A stretch of 64,000 bases of DNA from Rhizophagus irregularis (Eukaryota > Glomeromycota > Glomeromycetes > Glomerales > Glomeraceae). Shown here piece after piece: positions 20,230-32,156 of this stretch. The notes beneath the pieces are model-generated. The model did no database searches. It was not told the origin of the DNA and saw nothing but the letters and a program-made list of their open reading frames with translations. The position numbers and the translations under genes are program-made. Location: NCBI RefSeq assembly GCF_026210795.1, contig NC_089439.1, positions 3,038,001 to 3,102,000 of the forward strand. Direction: 5' to 3'. How positions within the stretch are numbered: position 1 is the first letter of the stretch; each line of letters starts with the position of its first letter.

Positions 20230-21920
20230 TTACCGATATTATTATACCTATCAAACAAAGACAATCAACAAATAGCAATGATATCAATGATTCTACCTAG
20301 CTTTCAACAGCAAACTAATTTATCTAAAAGTTCTTCCGGATTTTCTCAAATCCGCTTTGTCATCTTTTTCATTATCGAACAAACTCAAAAGTTCAAATAA
20401 AACGCTGTCCGTCTAGAATCAATAATAATATCTTCATAAGATAAATGATTCTGGAGCTTTTCAAGAGGATGAGGTAGTTTATCATTTTATTATTCAAATG
20501 TAAACATTTTGTGCTTTGTTTCGTTCTTTATTAAACGTTGGTATAAAGAAAAAGAAAATAACCAGATTCTCATGTTGCAATAACATTTATATATATGCTT
20601 TATTTTAGTTATATTTCGAATCTTTGGAATCGCAGGCTTTAGCTGAACCTTCTGAAGTTCCGTACATGATAGCTGGTCGTTTGTTCCTTCAAACTTCACC
20701 TGCGTTACCTCCAAATTCAAATTCAAAAAACGAAGTCATCTTTTAGCCAAAATCGTTATGATTTAAGATATTCTTTTATTACTAAACAAAATCTCATATC
20801 AAACAATAATAATTTGATATCACAATCGAGAAGAGAGTCATCCTTCATTAATACCAATGGTATTAATAACGGATATATTCAATAGATAGTTTTATTTAAT
20901 ATATAACCCTATATTTTCACGCTCCAGTTTGTCCTCAGTACTCGCATTTTTCCCTGTTCTTCAAGAACCTGGAGCTGACCTGACAATCCTTCTCTGTACG
21001 TCTGAGTTGCTGGCCCAGGACCTACTTCCGGATCTTCTTCCCTTTGGTCATTGGTCTGCGAGACCTTTTGTCCTCTGGTCAAAATGAATAACAATAGTAC
21101 AAATATACAATCCACTAATTTACCAAGTATTACAACAGGTTCACCGAAAAAATTACCTATCAACTCGATGATATCACCTATTATGTTTCAACTTCAATAG
21201 CACCGGAATTTGAATCTTGGAAGTAACCTAGTATCTTCCGAAATGATAATATGACCTTCAACAAATATTCTTTCAAGTGTATCTCCTATCACATCTTCTT
21301 TAATGGAACTGAAAAAGAAACCCAATCACTACACACGATATCATCAAATCTGATTTCAATAAAACTATGTCAACATTTCCATCCGGAACAATTCATTCAA
21401 AGAGTCCAAGTCCAGGTCTTAAACCTAAGTTTTCAGGCATGGCGGACGAGGTTGCTAAAATATTAGCAACCATATCAAATTACCGGAGTATTCTGGAAAG
21501 AACAGCACAGTAAGGATATTAAAAGGAATATACGTAATAAATCCGATCATTAATGTAGTAAAATATATATTTTTTTTCTTTAAAAACGGCTATCATAAAT
21601 TAATTTCTAAGGTCTTTAGGAATTTCGTATCGTCTGATGTTCATTGAAACAGGGTTTGATAAATTGAAAAAAGTTGTACCTTATCAGCCGATTTAAAATA
21701 GAAGTATTGATGAAGACGGAAAAATTACTAAAAAGAATAGTGGAAAGCCTAGCGAGAAAACCATTAACAAATTGTTTTATTAAAGAGGGGTATGTTAATA
21801 AATTTTCAATAAAAGACCAAAAAGGAAGGGTGAACTTGTTCAGATATTAAGAAACGAGACTGATGAGCTTAAAGCAACAAACAACGAAGAAAATTCTGTT
21901 AATAATGGGATTTTTTAATA
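20230..21920 (+). pseudogene. decayed transcription-factor-like gene, probably bHLH
   Basis: Plus-strand fragments in shifting frames read as Ser/Asn/Gln-rich protein: QQQTNLSKSSSGFS near 20310, SFSQNRYDLRYSFITKQN near 20730, and MNNNSTNIQSTNLPSITTG from 21085. They are followed at 21640-21900 by FDKLKKVVPYQP, SIDEDGKITKKNSGKPSEKTI and ETDELKATN. The last set has the spacing of a helix-loop-helix (helix 1 ending in VVPYQP, a loop, then helix 2 with K-TI), as in fungal bHLH factors with low-complexity N-termini. Several stops and frame changes separate the pieces, so it is almost certainly dead. The bHLH call rests on one short block. Confidence 0.42.
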
Positions 21921-22274
21921 TGAAATTTAAACATTGCAATATCTAGCAATGAAAAAAAATAATATTTATACATGAACATCATTCATTAAGAAATTTGTAA
22001 ATAGAGAAAAATTCCACATAATCTGCTATTTATTAGTTTTTTGTAACATAATTGCACATTATTCTTTTAACAAGTTAATTAAATTTGGTATTTTCTTTTT
22101 AATAAAGTAAATAATACTTAATTAGAAAATCAATGATTATATACATAATAAACATTTTTTTTGTCTGCAAAACGTTTCTAGGTCAATTCATAATACGCAT
22201 TTTTTATTTAATATTAAAACTTTTTCACTTTTTCTACTTTTTACTAAAGTAAAAGGATAAATAGTAATTGATAA
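21921..22274. other. intergenic, AT-rich
   Basis: 3' flank of the uL18 gene; nothing further seen. Confidence 0.5.
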
Positions 22275-23850
22275 TCATTCTTCCTCTTTTTCTATTGACC
22301 GTTTGTAAGCTGTGATCTTTTGTTCAATCTTATTTCTTCTCTGTTTAAGATTCAATCGATATTTCTTATACTAAATGGTAGATAATAAATTAGTTACGTA
22401 TAAAATTGGTTGCTAAAAAATGTAATTAATTTACCTTCTTGGAAGCTTTGTAGTCCTTCTTCTCTGTAGGTTTAAATACAGGATCCGCACGAATATTAGC
22501 GTGTGCATCTTTATATACTTTTTCAAGATCATCCGCACCAACCCCAGCTTCAATAAACTTGGAAAATTGTTTTTTAAATTTATCATCATCTTCTTCCTGT
22601 AGAATACGCATAAAATCGGCTACATGGCCACCATAAATGTATTTACGAAGGACTTCTGTATCAAGCGTTTTTGATTCGGCATCGTAGCCAGGAAACCGAT
22701 TTTCACCGTGAGGAATGAAAATACCACCATCACTTGCACCTTTAAGAGCTGCAAACACTTTAGATCCTGTAGATGTACGTTTTAAGCCTACATCCAAGAA
22801 AGCTTTAAAAGGGCGTGGAGCATCTTCAAGTTCTTCAATGGGTGCTACTTTACCGTCCGGTTCAGTGATGCCTAGATACTTGTCGGCTAATCCAAGTTTG
22901 GTGAGAACTCTTCGAGCTGCAAGCAATCCAGTGGCGTACGCTAATAATATTAAAATGTATTAGAACTAATCAATAAGCCTATAATCTTTTAATCCTTACT
23001 TACTTGCGGCCCAATTTGTAAGTCCAATTTTAATACCATATTTTTTTAATTCATGCGAATAAGCGGCCGTTAGGACAAAGTCTCCATCAAGTTTCGCATA
23101 AATAATTTGAACAATGACGTCCGTATTGGTGAAACGAACTACTAATCGGTATTTTGGAGAATTATACTTATTCTTTGCCTGTACAACAAGTCTTTTACGA
23201 GCATAATAATCGGTCTTGCCCTCTGTGAATCATAAAATAATTTAAAATTAAATATGATAAGATTTACTTGACAAATAGATAAATGAAAATTATTTAATAT
23301 CTAATTCTCGATCAGATAGGAGCAAAAGACTAAAGACTTTTGATCAACAAAAAAAATTCAGCTGAACTATGATATCATCATTATAGCTAGATTAAAATAA
23401 AGTTTTGACTTCCTTTTGTTACTACAAACATGCTCGTGTTTGCAATTGAACTTACCGCGTCTTCTACGATATTTGACCTGGTATCGCTTGAAATAAGCTA
23501 TTAGATAATAAAATATTATATTAATTATTGTATCAATAAAAATAAATAATAACACAATAAATTAATAATCTACCCTTATTCTTTACTGTCTTGACGAATG
23601 GCTAAAAGATTAAAGATTATCATAAGATTTTTGATTAATGCTTATTTTATTAATACGCAAAAATATCCAATTACACAAAAGAATGAATTCAAATCGATGG
23701 ATGATTAATTTTAATTAAATCAAGAACATTAAAATTTACAAAATTATTATTTTTTTTTCATTATGTTTAATTATTTTGATTCTCTTTCAAATATCTCTCT
23801 GATTATCATTCAATATAAAGTGTATTTATATATTTATGAAAACTTACCAT
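22275..23850 (-). CDS. RPL5: 60S ribosomal protein L5 (uL18)
   Basis: Six coding exons: 23848-23850 (only the ATG), 23574-23601, 23456-23497, 23004-23222, 22435-22940 and 22275-22370. They give 297 aa, the usual length. The protein begins [20 protein letters not shown] and continues [30 protein letters not shown] and [18 protein letters not shown], ending in a basic/acidic tail. uL18 binds 5S rRNA and enters the large subunit as the 5S RNP with uL5. Exon 1 holds nothing but the start codon, so the first intron follows ATG directly. A C/D snoRNA lies in the intron between exons 3 and 4. A TCACGTGA palindrome sits about 117 bp upstream of the ATG. Confidence 0.97.
23307..23386 (-). ncRNA. intronic box C/D snoRNA (LSU rRNA 2'-O-methylation guide)
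   Basis: It lies in the 233-bp intron (23223-23455) of RPL5, sense to the host gene. Read 5' to 3' on the minus strand: box C ATGATGA (23381-23375), a 13-nt segment, box D' CTGA (23361-23358), a C'-like TTGATCA, then an antisense element and box D CTGA (23315-23312). The 18 nt immediately before box D (TTAGTCTTTTGCTCCTAT) pair without a break, with two G-U pairs, to LSU rRNA ATAGGGGCGAAAGACTAA. One nucleotide before box D', CATAGTTCA pairs with LSU TGAACTATG. A weak TCTAG/TTAGA stem flanks the boxes. The rRNA sequences are from memory. Double-guide structure and a ribosomal-protein host intron are both typical. Confidence 0.85.
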
Positions 23851-24668
23851 GCTGGCGAGGCAATAGACCTATTGGAAGAGGAGGAAAAAAAAAAATCAAA
23901 AAAATTTGGTTTTTATGTCACATGTCGGATCTATTGATTAGTCGTATACGTCATGAACGTTGATAATCACGTGATTTTTAAAATCATTTCTAATATAGTA
24001 TAAACCGCTCAACACAATGTTACATAAACCAAATTTAGCGACACCTGCTTGAATAATGCTCAAATCAAGATGAATGGAATTTATCGCAATGTGTGTTGTG
24101 AAGATAATACGGATAATACGTTCGTCCTCCTATTTTTATTTTTTTATTTTTTATTTTTTTTTATTTATTTATTCAAGTGGTTAAAAATAACAAGTCTTCG
24201 TTTTTTTTATCTCAATAATTTTGATGATAATCAAATATAGAAATTGTACAAACTACTGAATCCCGTAATTCATGTGACTATGTGAACATGTGAACAATGT
24301 CAAGAATGGAAATTCATTTGGTAATTTCATTATCAATTTGTGTTTTCGTGTGTCATTGTTAAAAATAATTTATATAATTTATGTATTGAAGCATATTGAA
24401 GCATCCATTTATAAAAAGGAAATTTTTTATCCATGTACTTGTAAAATTATGATCGACATCACGTCTTGTGCACCATAAGTAAAGTTTTGACGGCTGTTTC
24501 TCTTTTTTTTTTCTTCCCTATAATAAAGATCGCGACCACTATAGAATATTTTTCTTTCATATAACTTCAAACGTCTTAATAAAGGTTAATAAAGCGAATA
24601 GGCGTATATTGATAAATACCATTACAATACCTATAGACTTTACTCCTCGACCTAGGTACTTTAAAAAT
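23851..24668. other. divergent promoter region, RPL5 / sirtuin
   Basis: AT-rich. It holds TCACGTGA at 23967-23974 and a cluster of CATGTGA/ATGTGAAC words near 24270-24295. No gene seen. Confidence 0.5.
23967..23974. promoter_or_regulatory. TCACGTGA box upstream of RPL5
   Basis: Perfect 8-bp palindrome about 117 bp before the RPL5 start codon, the same distance class as the boxes before the ARID and Y14 genes. Confidence 0.5.
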
Positions 24669-26331
24669 ATGGAGAAATTGATTTTAAACCAGCAGAATAG
24701 ACCGCGGTTACTAGAAATTATACAGTACATCAAAAGTGCAAAAAACATCGTTGTGATCGTAGGAGCCGGAATAAGCGTGTCAGGCGGTATACCCGTAAGT
24801 AAATTTAATTCTGCACGAGCTATTTTAGAAAGGATAAAAGCTTTTATAAAGATATAACGCGCTTTAGAACATAAAAATAAAGGCTGACTGTTTTTGATAT
24901 AATTATAATTTTGAATTAACTTATGTTAGGACTTCCGGTCCCCCGATGGCCTATTTGCTGAGATAATGAAACAGTATCCCGGTGTCTTCTCTTCGGGTCG
25001 CGATTTATTCGATTTATCTAGGATTTTTATATCTTCAAGGTCATTAACGACGTTTTATAAATTTATGGCTTTGTTAAAACAACAAGTCATTAGTGCAAGA
25101 GTAACGGCTACACATCATCATTTTGCAAAGCTAAATAATACTAATAAGCTTTTGCGAGTATATTCACAAAACGTTGACAATTTAGAAGAACGTGCTGGAC
25201 TCACCATAAATGATTGTAATAATATACGGTCTTCCGATCGTATTGTAAAATTACATGGTGAAATTGATAACGTATGGTGTAATATATGTCATAAAACTTT
25301 CCCATTTTCGTCGGATGTTATTAATGCATTTAAAGATGGAACCCCCCCAGAATGTCAATATTGTATGGAACAAGGTGAATATCACAATTGTTTGAGATTT
25401 AAATTATTGCTATTGAAAATTTTCTCAAGTAAATTTATTTATAGCGGAGAAGGCAAAAATATCCGGGAAAAGAGTTCGAAATCCCAGAAGTCCAATGCTT
25501 CCAAGGCCAAATATATTACTGTACAATGATTTTGAAAGGACAGTTGGAGAAGAAATTGGTCGGGTCGCTTATCATGATCAACGTAAAGCTGACTGCCTAT
25601 TAATAATGGGAACGTCACTTAAAGTTTCTGGATGTAAAAGTTTAGTCAAAGATTTTTCTAAAGCGGTCCACAACAGAGGCGGAAAAGTGATATTCATTAA
25701 TACGACTGAAGTGGCGACAAATAATTGGGAAGGTGTTATCGACGTTCATATTCAAGGAGCGTCCGACGATTGGGCCGAACTCGTTGAGGCCGAGCTCGAA
25801 AAAGAGCCAGCAAACAAGAAAAGAAAACGATCATGCGAAGATGATGGACAGAAAATAAAAGAGGGAAAGCTAAAAAAACTTGCCAATAAAGACGATAAGG
25901 TTGTAGGAATTAGGCAAGGGCAGCCAACCCTTCAATTTAAAAAACGAAGTAAGCTTCAAGGTATTAATTTTTTATATATAAATATGCTAATGATAGATTT
26001 ATAAGTTCTAATTTTCGAAAAAAAAACTAAATTAGAAGGTAAAACAAAGAGGTCCAGAGGTCGAGAAGCAGATGATAATGAAGAGGAGCGGAAAATTACC
26101 AGAAAACGACACAAATCCGCTGACAGTGACGATAAAGTTGCGGTAACGAGCAAGGTGAGCCGGAATTCGGGAAGGCGTATTAAAACACAAGGTAAGATTT
26201 ATATCTAATATGATGGATATATTAAATGGCTGTGCTGAGTTTAAACAAGTTTTTTATTACATTTGTCTTATATATATATATATATATATTTATTTAAAAA
26301 AATCACTTTAGAAAATAAGCGAAGACATTAA
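24669..26331 (+). CDS. NAD-dependent sirtuin, Hst3/Hst4 type
   Basis: Five coding exons: 24669-24794, 24930-25374, 25445-25960, 26036-26191 and 26312-26331. They give 420 aa. Sirtuin motifs in order: GAGISVSGGIPDFRSPDG (residues 33-49, split by intron 1), SQNVDNLEERAG (121-132), catalytic His in KLHG (His151), a zinc ribbon with CNIC (159/162) and CQYC (184/187), then LLIMGTSLKVSG and FINTTE for NAD binding. The LKVSGCKSLVKDFSKAVHNRGGKV stretch and PRPNILLYND resemble fungal Hst3/Hst4, which remove H3K56 acetylation in chromatin. After residue 300 comes a long Lys/Arg/Asp-rich tail with possible nuclear signals (KKRKRS), spread over exons 3-5. The start is the first ATG in frame; an in-frame extension upstream lacks ATG. 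Confidence 0.92.
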
Positions 26332-27352
26332 GAACGTTAGAAATTTCACCCTTTATGATAGGGACATTGTAATTTATAATGTCGCTAATACCATCTTAGT
26401 ATATAATGTTTGAACAATCAAGTAGGATATTACAATAATATAATGTTGATAGAGATAATTGTTATATAATTTTGAGAAAGTCAAAAGTAACAGTAATATT
26501 AATAGTATGATGTCCCCTAAGCTAAATTGATATAAATTAAGGACATTATATTTATATAAGAATAATTTCATGTTGCATAAAATAGAAAGTAGATTAAAAT
26601 TAATGTGTAAATAATAGTTGTGACGGTTCTGGAAACCAGCACACAAAAAGTAGAAAGTAGAAAACTAGAAAAGCTGTAATAAAGCTTAGAAAAATTAATC
26701 GATTTATCATAATAAATATTTTTTTTAGTTAATATTTTGATTGTTGGTAAAATAATATATATTTTTTATATTTTTCCACGTAATTTACATGTATTTTATT
26801 CGAAAGATCATCAATGTATTTTGACAATCTTCGGATTATATCGTGCACATAACATCGAATGACAACAAATTCCGATGAAATTTGCTGCGGGTATGTAACA
26901 TTTTTCAAAGTGGACGTCATCAATATGTTTCAAAAAATTGCCATTTTTGGTTACTGGCTTAAAGCTAGATAGGCATATAAATATACCTTGTGATGAACAT
27001 TCAGCAAATCACAAGAGTAACTGATTGTTGACGCCCTTCATTCCCATCTACCACTCATTCTCGTTTGACCTCTCCACTTCTTATTGGACTAGAAACCACC
27101 AATACCAATACAAGCAGGTAAACTAAAGGCTGTTCACTAGCCAGGAACTTGAACTTCACAATTTCATTGAACTTTCGTTTAATTGGAGTTTACAAAAACT
27201 CTATCAAAGTTCAATACTTTGTCTTTACTAATATATATTTATTTTCATAAATTTAAAAAACATGTTTCAGACCAAATTCATCCTACTTTTCAATCATCCT
27301 TCTTTTGTGTACAAACATATTCTTTGCGATTCATCAGTTTATTCTAATATAA
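26332..27352. other. intergenic region upstream of HAP2
   Basis: AT-rich. The last 350 bp are less AT-biased and pyrimidine-rich near 27040-27100, consistent with promoter and 5' UTR of the next gene. No coding region seen. Confidence 0.45.
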
Positions 27353-28329
27353 ATGGATATTAAAGAACAACAGCCCGAAACTACTGAAGAACAAAGAGTT
27401 GCGGTGGAGGCTCAATCAAATGGCCAACCACAAGAAACCGACCAGCAACAAGACCAGCAGCAACACACAAGATATGATATTGCGTACGCTAATCTAACTC
27501 CCCCTAACCAAACTGTAGTTGTTGATCCAGTAAGTTTAATATTTCCTTAAAACGAGAATACGAACTGAAACTTAGATTTATATTCACTTGGTTTTTTTTT
27601 GTTAGTCTCTCCAGACTGATCCAACGAAATCATCTGGGTCTTTTGGCGCAGTTAATTATCATCCACCATACAGTTTGGTAAAATAAACATTTTTTAAATT
27701 TAATGCGTTTGGTATAATATCGTGTAAAAATTTAGTTTGAACTTTCCATTCAATATTTAGATTATGAGTCCAAGCCCTCATCAGTACGTTATTGGTACTT
27801 CCAGTACTCCCCCTGCAGCAACATCGGGAATGGATGAACAGGAAGAACCTCTTTATGTAAATGCTAAACAGGTAATGAAAATATTCTATTATAAAGATTT
27901 TTAAAATATCTATTTTTAAATTTTATTTTGAAATTCCTTATCAAATAGTACCACAGAATTTTGAAACGTCGAGCTGCTAGGGCAAAACTTGAAGCAGAAA
28001 ATAAGATACAGAGGGGACGAAAGGTTCGTCATCTTTACTATCGTTAAAATTTCATCAAATCAATAAATGTCAATCAAACAATTAACATACGTATGTTTTA
28101 TATATAGAAATACCTCCATGAATCTCGTCATAAACATGCTATGCGACGACCTCGTGGACCAGGTGGTCGCTTTCTCACTGCGGCTGAAATTGCTGAATTA
28201 GACCGACAGAAAAAGGAAGAATCGTCTTCTCAATCACAAGACACTCAACAGCAAAACGGTTCTGGAGAACCTTTGAATCAAATCATTCCGACAGTAGAGA
28301 ACGGTATCAAACAAGAAGTTCACAAATGA
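27353..28329 (+). CDS. HAP2: CCAAT-binding factor subunit NF-YA/HAP2
   Basis: Five coding exons: 27353-27529, 27606-27677, 27761-27871, 27949-28023 and 28108-28329. They give 218 aa. The N-terminal half is Gln-rich. The conserved core begins PLYVNAKQYHRILKRRAAR (about residues 113-131), which binds the NF-YB/NF-YC dimer. A short linker follows, then KYLHESRHKHAMRRPRG and GPGGRF (146-167), the A2 helix that inserts in the CCAAT minor groove. Three of the four introns fall next to conserved blocks. It is a nuclear sequence-specific transcription factor; the Ser/Gln-rich tail is variable in the family. Confidence 0.96.
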
Positions 28330-28803
28330 GAAAATACTGAAAAAGTCGTATTCTCTCTTTCCTTCACTTATACTGTTAGTTAAAATTATTATTCTTTTTT
28401 TTTTAATCATCTAGAGAGAGTTTAAATTTTTTTTTTCTCATATTTTATTTCCTTTTTTTGGAGTGGGCGGAATTTCAGACATTTTTTTTTTTGTTTCAAA
28501 TACAACTTCATTTATATAGACTTTTTAATACTAGTGATTAGTTACTTATTATAATACGAAGTTCTTTTAAATGTTTATTGAACTGACAATAATTGAATTA
28601 TTTTCGGTTCCGAGTTTTATACGTTTATAATAACGGATTCTTTTTAATAAAATAATCTCAATTTGAATTAAAAATATTATTATTGATTTTAACATTGAAT
28701 CATTTTTATTTAAAAAAAACCCTTTAATTTTTTTTCGATAATATTTTACACAGAGAAATTTCTATCTAATGGAATGAGGTATAAAAAAAAAGCGATTTAA
28801 CAT
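28330..28803. other. convergent 3' flanks of HAP2 and VTC4
   Basis: Poly(T)/poly(A) tracts and AATAAA-like words; no gene. Confidence 0.5.
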
Positions 28804-31374
28804 TTATACATTTTGCATATTAAACACAAATGGTTTTGAATGTTCTGAATAAAATGAGGAAGTATCAACATTATTATATGTATTGATATCATTGTTGAGA
28901 TCTTCGCTACCTTCAACCTTAGTAGGATTGTACTTCAAATAGAAGTTAAGCCCTATAGCAAAAACTAGTGAAATACAAACCAACGGAGGTGCAAGGACAT
29001 CATCTAATATAAATACATTATTATATAATTGTTATTATTATTATTAATGAACTAAGTTTAACATAAAAATTAAAACTTACCATAAGGACCAGGTTCTCGA
29101 TTATTGATCATTGTAAGTCTCTTATTATATTTTATTAATGAATATATAAGCGCAGCGACACTAATAATTGCGTAAATAAATCCACACATGTACCCAACTC
29201 TATCATCACCACTAGTATTAAATAATGCTAAAGAAAATGAGCCCAACAATACACTAAATCTCATCCAGTGGAAAAAGGTTCTCTCGTTGGCAAAGAAAAC
29301 TTTTGGTTCCACACGTACGGGCGTAATAATCTTATGCGGCATACTAATATTTGGTGGCAAAATAACTTCTTCGGGTCCTGAACGTTTTTTTCGTTGAAAT
29401 ATTTTACGAATAGTTTTAACACCCATCGGTCTTTGTTGTTCGTCCTCTTCCTCCTCTTCCTCTTCTTCGAGTAAAGAAGCATCTTCGTTACCTCTTGCTT
29501 CTTCAATATTATAGTCAACAGCTTTGCCTTTGTTTTTCCTGTCTCTTCTACCACCTACAACTTCGACGTTAATAACGTTTTTTCCTGACATGGTACGCTT
29601 TGGACGTGCTACGTGTGAAGTAGATGATTCAGGATAATCCTCCTCCTCCTCTTGTGATTGACGAGCATTCGGTGGTTTTAATATATCTTTATCAATATTT
29701 GGTAACTATATATAATAAAAAAAAAATTTAAGTTAAAGCTATCAATGTAGAATGAACAAAATATACAATTAAATTTACGAACCCAATATGGAAGAGAAGG
29801 TGCATGGGAAGTAAACACTGTGGCAACTCCGTGAACATATTTCGAAAATTGAGGAGCTTCTTCAACTAAATGACTACTAACTAATTCTTTAACCCAAGCC
29901 GGCTCCTGTTCTCCTTCATCTAACTTGAGTTTGACTTCCAATACGGCGAAAGGAAATTTAGCACATTCAGTTGATGGTAATTTACTAAACATATCGCCAT
30001 CAATATCATTGCGACGCCACTCATCTTCCCCACGACGGCGTGTATTGTCAAAATTATCCTCGCGAACCATATAAAAATCAGTATCGAGTGATATTCTGAC
30101 ATGCTGATCGCCAGGAATTTGAAATGCCATACGGTTATAATAAGTACGAAGAACAGGCGATAAGTTCTTTTCCTTGATGATATCTTGTATATCTTTGATT
30201 AGTTTTTGAAATTGTTGAATATCTTCATCTGTTTTTGAAGGATCTTCCTTCATTTTATTGATCGCTTTTTCCATTGCATATTCTCCTTTTAAGAAAGCAT
30301 TAACATGCTTCTCTTTTATCAAGAATCTCTCCTTGACTTCATCTTCTCCCTGTTCACGTATTTTCCTCTCCACAAAGATGTCTTTGGTGTTCTTTTTATT
30401 ACCATACCATCGTAACCTTATAATTTGATCACCAGGTTTACGATCAACTTTATCTTGATAAAGTTCAAGCACTTCATTATCGAAATATATAGAAGTAATC
30501 GAAGAATCAGTACCAGGTTTATAAACCAAAACGGGAAGATGACGAAGAATAGAAGTTTTAACTTCCATTATATTGTCCTGATGCACCCAATATTTATTCG
30601 TTTGAATTAAGGCTCTCTCTTCGGATGTAGAAGGTTTCCATGATGTCGACAAAGCTGAAAAATTAGGGGTGGATGGTCGTACATCGGATTGATCACCTAA
30701 CCCTTGATGAACAATGTGATACAACCTGGAAAGTTGAACAATTATTGGCTCAAAGGTTTCTTTATAGAATGGGCACGCGTTCAAACGGACGCTGAACATG
30801 GCACGCAGATTGTAACTTGTACGTCTAGAAATAAAATAAATAAAACTCATTAGACTCGTAAGCGAATAAATTTGAAAATAATAGTTTTTTTCGCTACCTG
30901 TCGTGCTTTTTAATAATTTTCATTATGCCCGTATAATTTAAACGGGCGTATTTTGCGAGCTCATTCAGCTCCTCGGTGATGTCATTAATCTCCCGTTCAA
31001 CTTCGGCATATCTATCCGGCACATTCATAGAAGGGACATTGCTTATAGATGCGACGGAATTTTCACAATGTTGAACACGACCCTTGATTTCTTCATATTT
31101 CGAGTTTTGGAAAGCATAAATCTAACAGAATAGTATAAGAGAAAAAATTGTCAATGAATTAATAATTAGCCATTGATATATACAAATGCTTTCTAATGCC
31201 GACCTTTTCCAATTCTTTGTCCAACTTCTCAACAAATTCACTCTCATCTTTTTCCGTATATCCTCCTTCCTTTTTCTCCCCCCGTTTGAGATGTTTTTTT
31301 AAACCGTCATAATCAAGATAATATTCATTCCATTCACCGTAGAGGGCCACTCGAAGCTGACTACCGAATTTCAT
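28804..31374 (-). CDS. VTC4: vacuolar transporter chaperone 4, polyphosphate polymerase
   Basis: Five coding exons: 31204-31374, 30898-31121, 29783-30824, 29081-29705 and 28804-29003. They give 753 aa (yeast Vtc4 is 721). The protein starts with an SPX domain (MKFGSQLRVALYGEWNEYYLDYDGLK), which senses inositol pyrophosphates. The central tunnel domain has the catalytic residues of the Vtc4 type: IIRLRWYGNK, FVERKIREQ, ERFLIKEKHV, FAVLEVKLKL and FSKYVHGVA. An acidic, then basic linker follows, then a C-terminal DUF202-like membrane region with three hydrophobic helices (MRFSVLLGSFSLALF, YMCGFIYAIISVAALIYSL, LVCISLVFAIGLNFYL). Vtc4 makes polyphosphate from ATP at the vacuole membrane and moves it into the lumen. 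Conserved catalytic residues separate it from the accessory Vtc2/3 paralogues. In mycorrhizal fungi this pathway stores and carries phosphate to the plant. Confidence 0.95.
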
Positions 31375-31841
31375 GATTTACAACTGAATTTTTTAAAAAA
31401 TTAAAGACGGAAACAGCGTACAATTTCTATTAAAAATTATAAATATTATAGTCTTATCGAATTAAATAACCAGAATATATATACGAACAGCTTCCGAATG
31501 AATTAAAAATTAATACGCCAAAACCTTTTATACTTTTTTTTTCGACTTATGATGTCGTCGTACAATTGAATTTAACCCACAGTTTATTCATTTATAAAGC
31601 TCGTGAAATCAAAATTTTTACGCCTATTTCAGCCTAAACGTTATATAGTGGAATAATCTTACTTCCGATCCAAAAAAAGATTAATCGTTGTTATAAAATA
31701 ATCTTAACTCTAATAAATAATTCTCACACAAAAAAAAACATATTTGGCATATCAGATATTTGAAAGCAATGTCAATTTACCATCCATGATCATTATTAAC
31801 TACAAACCAACCTCCAAAAATTTTTTTTTTCGTTTCATAAT

Positions 31842-31872
<31 letters not shown>

Positions 31873-32156
31873 AAAATAAAATAAAATAAAATAAAAAATA
31901 ATATAATAGTAAAAATTTGTACCAAGAATAACGGTTATAATAAAATAAAGAAATAATATATAAAGATGATATAGATATAAAAAAAATACAATCTACAAAG
32001 AAATTATACATTTAGAATTATATTTTACAGAAGTAGCAGGAAGAAATAAGAATTTGTTTTTCAAAATGCGCAAATCCTATGCGAAATTTAAATCAAAGTC
32101 ATATTTCCTTTGGCTATATTCTGTTAGTTTTATTTTTTTTTTCTTTTATATTTCAA
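31375..32156. other. intergenic region
   Basis: VTC4 promoter side and 3' flank of the DUF2433 gene. It contains a poly(A) tract of more than 25 at about 31851-31876. No gene. Confidence 0.5.

Noticed and set aside
23602-23847. A second snoRNA in RPL5 intron 1 (an ATGATAA box C-like word on the minus strand)
   Set aside because: No CTGA box D at a suitable distance and no rRNA-complementary stretch found.
26355-26530. Possible MITE with AGGGACATTG and ATGTCCCCT ends
   Set aside because: The inverted similarity is short and gapped and no target duplication was found.
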